Shown: one piece after another, positions 1-4,661 of the stretch
How positions within the stretch are numbered: position 1 is the stretch's first letter
Layout: the number at the start of each line of letters is the position of its first letter
Source of the DNA: Bacillota bacterium
GTDB taxonomy: Bacteria > Bacillota_I > Bacilli_A > Erysipelotrichales > Erysipelotrichaceae
Direction: 5' to 3'
Length of the DNA: 7,115 nucleotides
Assembly (NCBI GenBank): GCA_023388035.1
Contig: JAEWGY010000010.1
Coordinates: 1 to 7,115, forward strand
The notes under the pieces: generated by a model
Seen by the model: the letters and a program-made list of their open reading frames with translations, nothing else
Databases searched by the model: none
Told to the model about the DNA's origin: nothing
Made by a program: the position numbers and the translations under genes

Positions 1-91
1 ACCCAATACCTAGACCTTGGATAATCGCTTCTTTATTGTCATTAGTTATTGTGGCCACTGTGTTATTATTTAAAACTTTAACAATTTTCAT
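1..91 (-). CDS. BglG/LicT-family transcriptional antiterminator, N-terminal part only
   Basis: The gene starts at 91 and runs off the left edge, so only about 30 residues are visible. They begin MKIVKVLNNN and end QGLGIG, which matches the N-terminal CAT RNA-binding domain of LicT/SacT/BglG proteins (usual pattern MKIxKVLNNNVV...GKGIGF). These dimeric proteins bind a RAT hairpin in the leader RNA and prevent premature termination; two PRD domains, phosphorylated by the sugar PTS, normally follow and would lie outside the window. I chose ATG at 91 because GGGAG at 97-101 sits 5 bases upstream; an in-frame ATG at 103 overlaps that ribosome binding site and is unlikely. A RAT site, terminator, promoter and cre site lie directly upstream, so the gene is probably autoregulated and the first gene of a PTS beta-glucoside operon. 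The substrate is inferred from the family. Confidence 0.9.
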   Translation of the reverse strand, partial: MKIVKVLNNNTVATITNDNKEAIIQGLGIG

Positions 92-114
92 TTTTTCTCC
101 CATAAAAAATAAAT

Positions 115-160
115 GACCTAAAATAAAATCACGAATAAATCATTGATTTTACTTTAGGTC
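115..160 (-). terminator. Conditional intrinsic terminator in the antiterminator-gene leader
   Basis: On the minus strand, two 17-base arms (GACCTAAAGTAAAATCA and TGATTTTATTTTAGGTC) flank a 12-base loop. They pair throughout, with a single G-U wobble. A T-rich stretch (ATTTATTTTTT) follows at about 104-114, just before the ribosome binding site. The first four bases of the left arm are also the last four of the RAT site, so a bound RAT hairpin and the terminator cannot form fully together. This is the normal LicT/BglG switch design. Confidence 0.93.
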
Positions 161-184
161 TTGCCTGTTATCCAGTCACAATCC
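157..184 (-). promoter_or_regulatory. RAT site (ribonucleic antiterminator)
   Basis: The minus strand reads GGATTGTGACTGG, then ATAA, then CAGGCAAGACC. This closely follows the RAT pattern of the sac/lic/bgl operons, in which GGxTTGT...CTG pairs with CAGGCAAAACC. In known systems a CAT-domain antiterminator binds this RNA hairpin and stabilises it against the overlapping terminator. Here the protein is presumably the product of the gene that starts at 91, giving autogenous control. Confidence 0.93.
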
Positions 185-199
185 AGTTATTGTACTCTT

Positions 200-228
200 A
201 TTATAACAAGTCAAATATAATGTGTCAA
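200..228 (-). promoter_or_regulatory. Consensus sigma-A promoter for the antiterminator operon
   Basis: The -35 box is TTGACA at 223-228 and the -10 box is TATAAT at 200-205, with a 17-base spacer: every consensus base and the ideal spacing are present. Transcription should begin near 193, about 9 bases before the RAT site. Such a strong promoter fits a leader controlled mainly by CcpA repression and termination rather than by weak initiation. Confidence 0.93.
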
Positions 229-236
229 CGTTTTCA
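223..236 (-). promoter_or_regulatory. cre site (CcpA operator)
   Basis: TGAAAACGTTGACA on the minus strand matches the Firmicute cre consensus TGWNANCGNTNWCA at every defined position. Its last six bases are the -35 box itself, so bound CcpA/HPr-Ser-P would block RNA polymerase. The combination of cre with RAT control is typical of operons for secondary sugars such as beta-glucosides. Confidence 0.88.
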
Positions 237-288
237 TTTTATTTATAATAACTAATGTGATTATTTTTAATAAAGAACTTAAAAATAT

Positions 289-426
289 TTAAATATCTAA
301 CTCATCTTCTGCTCTAAATAATTTGTCATTTTCAATTTTAAGAGGTAATTTTGGAAAATTAGCTAAGAAATAATATAGCAAAAAGAAATTAAAAATTAAA
401 CATTCGATAATATATATCTTACTCAT
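289..426 (-). CDS. Short single-helix membrane protein, truncated paralogue of the 83-residue protein
   Basis: The product has 45 residues: MSKIYIIEC, one hydrophobic helix at about residues 4-22, then a charged tail with NFPKLPLK at about 23-30 and EDELDI at the end. The last 36 residues align without gaps to the 83-residue protein at 2344-2595, which has an extra N-terminal helix and linker. I chose ATG at 426 because AAGGAGG lies 6 bases upstream. A longer reading from TTG at 582 has no ribosome binding site, and its first half shows no membrane-protein character or similarity. The intact frame and strong ribosome site suggest it may still be made, but no nearby promoter is evident. The function is unknown; it could be a relic or a shortened regulator. 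Confidence 0.6.
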   Translation of the reverse strand: MSKIYIIECLIFNFFLLYYFLANFPKLPLKIENDKLFRAEDELDI

Positions 427-432
427 GACTTT

Positions 433-439
433 CCTCCTT
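433..439 (-). promoter_or_regulatory. Ribosome binding site that sets the start at 426
   Basis: AAGGAGG lies 6 bases upstream of ATG at 426. The same motif and spacing occur before the paralogue at 2595, which supports the 45-codon reading over the longer frame from 582. Confidence 0.85.
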
Positions 440-440
440 A

Positions 441-1090
441 AGTAAAGTTGTACTTGACTTGGTTTGTGCAAATTTATTAGAAAACGCCCATAGATTAGAG
501 CAGTTAATAAATAATTTCTTTTAACATCACTAACTCTAGTATTATTAGAAATCTTTCGTCTACTCACATTACCTACATTCAAATTTGCTTAGAACTGTCT
601 ATGCTTTTGACCTTTACAATAATAGATGTATTCACAACATCATAATGCCTTTATTTTATTTGACAAAGATTTTCACTTTGTAAACACTTCTTCTTGTATT
701 GTGTTTAGACTTCATCGTAAGTAACTAAAGCATTATCACTTTTCACTCATGATCTTCACTAAGTCGTAAGTTTTCATTCATTCTAGTCTTGTATTTATAT
801 TTAAAAGTAGTATTAATATTTACGCTGAAAGCTTCTATCCATCAATTCTTAAATACTCCTCATTTAAAGTTGAGCTATCATTCGTGAATTATTAAACCAT
901 ACCAACACAGCTGATTAAATATAGCCAATATTGATTACTCGCTGCACGATCTTGTGTTATCAGTATGATGGTTACCATGGTGGTAATTCCAATAAAACAA
1001 GTTTCTATTCGTTTTATTAATTTTTTTATAGTATATAAGAACCTTTAATTCAATATAAAAAACACTTTTCATATGTCTATATTTAAAAAA
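441..1090. other. About 650 bp with no recognisable gene
   Basis: All frames are broken by frequent stops, and I found no transposase, toxin or kinase motif. There are three weak signals. (1) A promoter-like pair on the minus strand is listed separately (1025-1053). (2) A plus-strand hairpin has arms AATAAAAC at 991-998 and GTTTTATT at 1011-1018 with T-rich sequence after it; it is a possible weak terminator but has only one G-C pair. (3) A small palindrome, TTACCATGGTGGTAA, lies at 972-986. The longest minus-strand frame behind the promoter-like pair has 28 codons (978-892), is hydrophobic (starting MVTIILIT) and has only a poor ribosome site. The stretch may be decayed sequence that arrived with, or was left by, the rhuM-like segment. 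Confidence 0.5.
1025..1053 (-). promoter_or_regulatory. Promoter-like pair in the gene-free region
   Basis: TTGAAT at 1048-1053 and TATAAA at 1025-1030 are separated by 17 bases. The spacing is ideal and the boxes have 4 of 6 and 5 of 6 consensus bases. In DNA this AT-rich such matches arise often by chance, and no convincing gene follows directly, so this is a candidate only. Confidence 0.3.
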
Positions 1091-1112
1091 GGGGGGCTTT
1101 TTATTGCATCCC
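1091..1112 (-). terminator. Probable degenerate terminator after the rhuM-like gene
   Basis: On the minus strand GGGATGC (1106-1112) faces GCCCCCC (1091-1097) across an 8-base AT-rich loop, giving five G-C pairs of seven with two central mismatches. Six T residues follow immediately (1085-1090). It begins 20 bases after the stop codon at 1133, the expected place for the gene's terminator. The mismatches make the stem imperfect, so efficiency is uncertain. Confidence 0.45.
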
Positions 1113-1132
1113 ACTTAGTCATCTTATCTGAC

Positions 1133-2176
1133 TTACGATATATTTTTCATTTGTTCTTCTAATTCTAGCATAAATCTATCATAATCAGACATAAATAGCT
1201 GATCTTGAATAATCCGATATTTTTCAAACTCTGTTTCTGCATGAATCTTAGCAATTTCAGTAGATACCTTTCCTGCATCTTTCAAAATACCATACTCAAA
1301 CATTTCTATGAATCTGTTTAATCTCATTTCCCAATCTTGCATTGTTAGTGGTATATGTCGTATGGTCATACTCTCTGCAAAATCAAGATAAGCAGATACC
1401 ATTCTATCAAGTTGTCCCAATTCTTCTTTAGATAAATAGTTTTTTGCAACAATAACATCGCTTTTTTTAATTTTCCCTCTAGGTGCATCTGCCCAAGTCG
1501 TTAATCCCATATACTCTTTTTTATGATCAGCTCTTTCTACAATCAATTCAGCCGCTGTATGGCCATGAACTGCATAATGCATTTTATTTTGAACCGTTGC
1601 ATAAAAGCGTTTTGTAGAAGTAGCTGTTTTATCATAATCAATAGCAGTTGCATAAATATCAGTTACTTTTTGATAGAATTTTCTTTCACTAGCACGAATT
1701 TCTCTGATTCGTTCTAATTGTTCTTCAAAATACTTTTCTGTTAAGTATGTTCCTTTTTTAATACGCTCAACATCCATTACCCAACCTTTAATTGTGTAAT
1801 CTTTTGCAATTTGATTTACCCACTTACGAAATTGAACAGCTCTTTCAGAATTCACCTTAAAACCAACCGCTATAATCATCTCCAATGAATAATGATTTGT
1901 GTTATAGTTTTTCTCATCTTCGGCAGTTATTCGAAATTTTCGAATAACTGAATCCTCTTGCAACTCACTGTCTTCGAATATTTTTTTAATATGATAATTT
2001 ATTGTATTTATTCCCACATCATATAATTCTGCCATCATCTTTTGTGTTATCCAAATATTTTCATCTTCATATCGTATTTCCACGCCACTTTCCTTGTCGC
2101 CTATAGAAGCTATATAGGTAAGATATTCAGCTGCACTGGAACGTATTGCAATTTCATTTTTATTTTTCCTAGGCAC
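1133..2176 (-). CDS. rhuM: RhuM-family protein (virulence RhuM family)
   Basis: The product has 347 residues, full length for the family. Family-typical blocks appear in order: IWITQKMMAELYDV (41-54), SVIRKFRITAEDEKNY (76-91), IIAVGFKVNSERAVQFRKWV (101-120) with AKDYTIKGW to 132, FYQKVTDIYATAIDYD (167-182), FYATVQNKMHYAVHGHTAAE (191-210), MGLTTWADAP (223-232), KSDVIVAKNYL (238-248) and AGKVSTEIAK (301-310). Residues about 41-125 look like a phage-type DNA-binding region. No activity is firmly established for the family; it is named after a Salmonella pathogenicity-island gene and is common on genomic islands and prophages. The start is GTG at 2176, with AAAGGAG 7 bases upstream. By eye the gene is about 30-35% GC against roughly 20% for nearby genes, suggesting acquisition. 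It stands alone, with no restriction genes in view. A 27-base palindrome covers codons 76-84. Confidence 0.93.
   Translation of the reverse strand: MPRKNKNEIAIRSSAAEYLTYIASIGDKESGVEIRYEDENIWITQKMMAELYDVGINTINYHIKKIFEDSELQEDSVIRKFRITAEDEKNYNTNHYSLEMIIAVGFKVNSERAVQFRKWVNQIAKDYTIKGWVMDVERIKKGTYLTEKYFEEQLERIREIRASERKFYQKVTDIYATAIDYDKTATSTKRFYATVQNKMHYAVHGHTAAELIVERADHKKEYMGLTTWADAPRGKIKKSDVIVAKNYLSKEELGQLDRMVSAYLDFAESMTIRHIPLTMQDWEMRLNRFIEMFEYGILKDAGKVSTEIAKIHAETEFEKYRIIQDQLFMSDYDRFMLELEEQMKNIS
1924..1953. repeat. 30-bp repeat containing a perfect palindrome, copy inside the rhuM-like gene
   Basis: Positions 1924-1950 form a perfect inverted repeat: arm CAGTTATTCGAAA, one central T, then TTTCGAATAACTG. 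Together with the following AAT the 30 bases are identical to 2263-2292. On the minus strand this copy encodes SVIRKFRIT (residues 76-84), in a conserved part of the family, so the coding copy is probably the ancestral one. An exact 30-base match in a few hundred bases is far beyond chance. Confidence 0.95.
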
Positions 2177-2343
2177 TAATTGTCTCCTTTCGGTTTCATG
2201 TATATATTTTAACTCAATTTAAAAGTAGCATAAGGAATTATTTTCTTTCAAAACAGTCTTATCAGTTATTCGAAATTTTCGAATAACTGAATTTTAACAT
2301 GACTAATAATAATTAATTTATTAAGCACAGAATTTAGAAATAT
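2177..2343 (-). other. Intergenic region upstream of the rhuM-like gene
   Basis: This 167-bp gap lies between the stop of the 83-residue protein and the GTG start of the rhuM-like gene. It holds the ribosome site AAAGGAG at 2184-2190 and the palindromic repeat at 2263-2292. TTGAAA at 2246-2251 could be a -35 box just downstream of the palindrome, but the matching -10 (TACTTT, 2222-2227, 18-base spacer) is poor; TAAAAT at 2206-2211 has no good -35. No classical T-tailed terminator is visible for the two-component operon, so read-through into the rhuM-like gene cannot be excluded. Confidence 0.5.
2263..2292. repeat. 30-bp palindromic repeat, copy upstream of the rhuM-like gene
   Basis: This copy is identical to 1924-1953, with the perfect 13+1+13 palindrome at 2263-2289. 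Its proximal edge is 87 bases upstream of the GTG start at 2176 and 11 bases upstream of a possible -35 box (TTGAAA, 2246-2251). The flanks on both sides differ from those of the other copy, so only the palindrome and three bases are shared. It has the form of an operator for a dimeric protein. It lacks a T-tract on either strand, so it is not a standard terminator. Confidence 0.93.
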
Positions 2344-2595
2344 TTAAATATCTAATTCATCCTCTTCCTTAAAAAATTTATCATATTCTACTTTTAAAGG
2401 CAATTTAGGGAAATTACGTAGTAAATAATAGATGAAGATAAAATTAAAAATGAGAGCTATGGCTATAAAAATTTTTTTAAATAAGGGATTAAAATAATAA
2501 AAGAAATTATTTAAGATAAAATATTCGATACTGAAAAATAATAAATTAAGACAAATTACAACTATGAAATATAGTAAACTTTGAACTTTAGTCAT
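2344..2595 (-). CDS. Small two-helix membrane protein, possible kinase accessory protein
   Basis: The product has 83 residues with hydrophobic helices at about 6-27 and 41-59, joined by a short linker rich in Asn, Phe and Tyr. A charged tail follows, with NFPKLPLK at 61-68 and EEDELDI at the end. I do not recognise a named family. ATG at 2595 overlaps the last 8 bases of the histidine kinase gene and has a strong ribosome site, AAGGAGG at 2602-2608, 6 bases upstream, so it is very likely translated and coupled to the kinase. By position it is a candidate regulator or partner of the kinase in the membrane, as small proteins in other two-component operons can be; this is inference. A truncated paralogue lies at 289-426, and the tail is the best conserved part, suggesting that the tail carries the function. 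Confidence 0.85.
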   Translation of the reverse strand: MTKVQSLLYFIVVICLNLLFFSIEYFILNNFFYYFNPLFKKIFIAIALIFNFIFIYYLLRNFPKLPLKVEYDKFFKEEDELDI

Positions 2596-4018
2596 GACTA
2601 TCCTCCTTAGGAATCATAAAAAAGAAATTAGAACCTTCATTCACTTTTGATTTTAAACCAAATTTATAATTATGTGCAAGTAGGATTGCTCGAACTATCG
2701 ATAAACCTAAACCTGTCTGTTTAATATTACGATTGAATTTTTTTTCAATTTTATAATAACGATCCCAAACATATGGTTGTTCTTCTAATTTAATACCGAT
2801 TCCCTCATCGATGATTTCGATTAAATAATCCTTTTTTTGTTTTTTAAGATTAATCCTAATTTCACTACCCTCCTCTGAATATTTAATCGCATTAGAAATA
2901 AAATTATGCAGTACTTGTTTAATCTTAAGTTTATCAGCAAAGATCAAACAAGGATCTAAATTAGTAATGAAATTATAATTAAATGAATTATAAGAATTAA
3001 TGACTTCAAGAATTAATTTATCTAAATCAAAATTACTCTTTTTAAGATTAATATGACCTATTTCATAATTAGCTAAATCATTTAAATCATTAGTTAATTT
3101 ATTCAAATAATCAACTTCACTGATAATTGTATCCAGGTGCATATTACGCTTAATTGGATCATTACCTGATATATCTTTAATCATTTCAGCATAGGCTGCA
3201 ATATTAGTTAAAGGAGTTTTAATATCATGACTAACATTTGAAATTAAATCCTTTCTTAAATCATCAAGTTTTGATAACTTATCACTGGCTTCACTTAATG
3301 AATCTAATAAGCTTTGGTATTCATTAAAATAAGTTTTTTCCTTATCTATTTTAGGAAAATAACCATAGGAAATTGATTTAGCATAACGACTTAAACTAAT
3401 TAAAGGTGAGGTGAATTTATGAGCTAAGTAATAAGCGAAGATTAATGCAAAAATAAAGACGATACCTGCAATATAAAAGATTTGATTATAAATGAAAAAA
3501 TAATAGGAATCAATCGGTTCTAAGGTAGTATTAATAATCATATAATAACTAGCTAAATCTAAATCTATTTTTTTTGCATATAATAACATATCTTTATTGT
3601 TAATCTTAGATTCATAGGTTAATGTATAATTATCTGCACTGCTTAATTTATTAATTAAATAATCAGGATTCTTATTAAAATTATGCTTATCACCTTCAAA
3701 GATTTCATCACGATTTAGAATACAAGAATCCCCTATTGAATCAGCCCAGTATAATAATTTACCCTTACTATTAAATAGAGACAAACAGGCATTATTATCT
3801 AAAACAACCTTAAAAGCATCTTCATTTCTAAAATTATTAGTATTGATGATTTTAGAAAAATCATCAATAAAACTATCGATATTGGATAATTTTAAATCAC
3901 GATAATAAGATTTTAAACTTAGGGCTTGGATTGTAAAGATGGTTATGATTAAAATGGAAGTAAAAAAGAAGAAGCTTAGACAAAGATTGATACGGATACC
4001 TTTAAAGATTTTCTTCAA
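2588..4018 (-). CDS. Membrane sensor histidine kinase
   Basis: The product has 476 residues. TM1 lies at about 11-33, an extracytoplasmic sensor region of about 140 residues follows, TM2 is at about 174-199, and a HAMP-like linker extends to about 250. The phosphoacceptor is H264 in SHDIKTPL (263-270). The HATPase domain shows the N box with N372 and N376, G1 DEGIGI (404-409), an F-box region VWDRYY (417-422) and G2 TGLGLS (435-440), so it should be catalytically competent. On receiving an unknown signal it would autophosphorylate and pass the phosphate to the response regulator encoded just upstream. The start is TTG at 4018: the frame is closed by a stop at 4028-4030, and no other ATG, GTG or TTG precedes TM1. 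It overlaps the regulator gene by 17 bases with a weak ribosome site (AGGT 7 bases upstream), pointing to coupled translation. The sensor region has no motif that reveals its ligand. Confidence 0.96.
   Translation of the reverse strand: MKKIFKGIRINLCLSFFFFTSILIITIFTIQALSLKSYYRDLKLSNIDSFIDDFSKIINTNNFRNEDAFKVVLDNNACLSLFNSKGKLLYWADSIGDSCILNRDEIFEGDKHNFNKNPDYLINKLSSADNYTLTYESKINNKDMLLYAKKIDLDLASYYMIINTTLEPIDSYYFFIYNQIFYIAGIVFIFALIFAYYLAHKFTSPLISLSRYAKSISYGYFPKIDKEKTYFNEYQSLLDSLSEASDKLSKLDDLRKDLISNVSHDIKTPLTNIAAYAEMIKDISGNDPIKRNMHLDTIISEVDYLNKLTNDLNDLANYEIGHINLKKSNFDLDKLILEVINSYNSFNYNFITNLDPCLIFADKLKIKQVLHNFISNAIKYSEEGSEIRINLKKQKKDYLIEIIDEGIGIKLEEQPYVWDRYYKIEKKFNRNIKQTGLGLSIVRAILLAHNYKFGLKSKVNEGSNFFFMIPKEDSHD
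2602..2608 (-). promoter_or_regulatory. Ribosome binding site for the 83-residue protein, inside the kinase gene
   Basis: AAGGAGG, 6 bases before ATG at 2595, is embedded in the last codons of the kinase (the PKED part of PKEDSHD). This strong site is the main evidence that the small overlapping frame is a real gene. Confidence 0.85.
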
Positions 4019-4661
4019 ATTTATAACCTATACCAAAGATGGTCTTAATTAAAAACTTATATTTTCCTAGATTTTTTCTAAGCATTTTAACATGTGTATC
4101 AATCGTGCGATCATTGCCAATATAATCATAGGACCAAATTTTTTCCAATAATTCTTCCCTAGCTAAAACTCGACCTTTATTAGCGATAAAGTAAGCTAAT
4201 AGATCGAATTCCTTTGGGGTTAATTCAATCTTTTTACCTTCAATAATTAATGATCTAGCCTTATATGAAAAAGTAATCTCTTCATATTTATAAACATCAT
4301 TATCATTATGACGATTTAAAATAACCTTAATTTTCGCAAATAACTCTTTAGGACTAAAGGGTTTAGTAATATAATCTTCAATTCCTTTTTCATAAAGATA
4401 TAATTTATCATATTCTTCATTTCTAGCTGATAGAATTAATACCTTTGTATCACAGAATTTACGTAATTTATCATAAGTACTAAATCCATCTAAATCAGGC
4501 ATCATTAAATCAAGGATAATTAAATCATATTTTGCTTTTTTTAACATTTCTAAGGCCATTAAACCATCACTAGCTTCATCAATCTCATAATGATTAAAAT
4601 GGGCATATTCTTTAACTACTGCTCTGATTGAAACCTCATCATCAACAATTAATAATCGCAT
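4002..4661 (-). CDS. OmpR/PhoB-family response regulator
   Basis: The product has 219 residues, typical for the family. The receiver domain spans about 1-118, with acidic pocket D7 and D8, phosphoacceptor D51 in LDLMMPD, S78 in the Thr/Ser switch position and K100 in TKPF. The winged-helix DNA-binding domain spans about 125-219, with LTPKEFDLL (148-156), the recognition helix region RTIDTHVKMLRKNLG (185-199) and the terminal wing GIGYKF. Phosphorylation by the kinase encoded immediately downstream should promote dimerisation and binding to direct-repeat operators near target promoters. ATG at 4661 shares one base with the dnaE stop (TAATG) and follows GGGAGG by 4 bases, so translation is coupled to dnaE. 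The regulated genes cannot be deduced; the operon or its small membrane-protein gene are possible targets. Confidence 0.97.
   Translation of the reverse strand: MRLLIVDDEVSIRAVVKEYAHFNHYEIDEASDGLMALEMLKKAKYDLIILDLMMPDLDGFSTYDKLRKFCDTKVLILSARNEEYDKLYLYEKGIEDYITKPFSPKELFAKIKVILNRHNDNDVYKYEEITFSYKARSLIIEGKKIELTPKEFDLLAYFIANKGRVLAREELLEKIWSYDYIGNDRTIDTHVKMLRKNLGKYKFLIKTIFGIGYKFEENL

Larger units (their letters stand above)
275..440 (-). repeat. Shortened copy A of the two-component operon's tail
   Basis: This stretch is a diverged copy of 2330-2609 with an internal deletion of 114 bases (38 codons). The shared parts are the ribosome binding site and start region (AAGGAGGAAAGTCATGAG here, AAGGAGGATAGTCATGAC in the other copy), the 3' half of the small membrane-protein gene, and 14 bases of 3' flank in exact register, including TATTTAAATATCTAA (plus-strand sense) over the stop codon. 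Resemblance fades upstream of 440. In the frame overlapping the start codon one can still read KEESHE-stop, matching the KEDSHD-stop end of the histidine kinase, with the same 8-base overlap. It is therefore best read as the remnant of a duplicated kinase plus small-protein gene pair. Confidence 0.8.
2330..2609 (-). repeat. Full-length copy B of the two-component operon's tail
   Basis: This covers the ribosome binding site, the overlapping end of the histidine kinase, the 83-residue protein gene and 14 bases of its 3' flank. It is the intact counterpart of 275-440, which lacks 114 internal bases. The two copies are direct repeats on the same strand and bracket the rhuM-like gene plus the gene-free stretch. 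Confidence 0.8.

Noticed and set aside
427..582. N-terminal extension of the 45-residue protein, giving a 97-residue frame from a TTG at 582
   Set aside because: There is no ribosome binding site at 582, the extension has no resemblance to the paralogue, and a strong ribosome site with the same spacing as in the paralogue marks ATG at 426 as the start.
892..978. 28-codon hydrophobic frame starting MVTIILIT as a leader peptide (Thr/Ile rich)
   Set aside because: It has a poor ribosome site, no attenuator hairpin series after it and no amino-acid biosynthesis gene downstream.
441..1132. Transposase pseudogene or insertion-sequence ends in the gene-free stretch
   Set aside because: I found no DDE-type motif, no terminal inverted repeats and no target-site duplication on either strand.
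1523..1717. 64-codon plus-strand open frame
   Set aside because: It lies wholly inside the rhuM-like gene on the opposite strand and has no independent support; it is a shadow frame.
2263..2289. Palindrome as an intrinsic terminator for the two-component operon
   Set aside because: The stem is AT-rich with a tiny loop and neither strand has a T-tract after it. The exact second copy inside a coding region also argues for another role.
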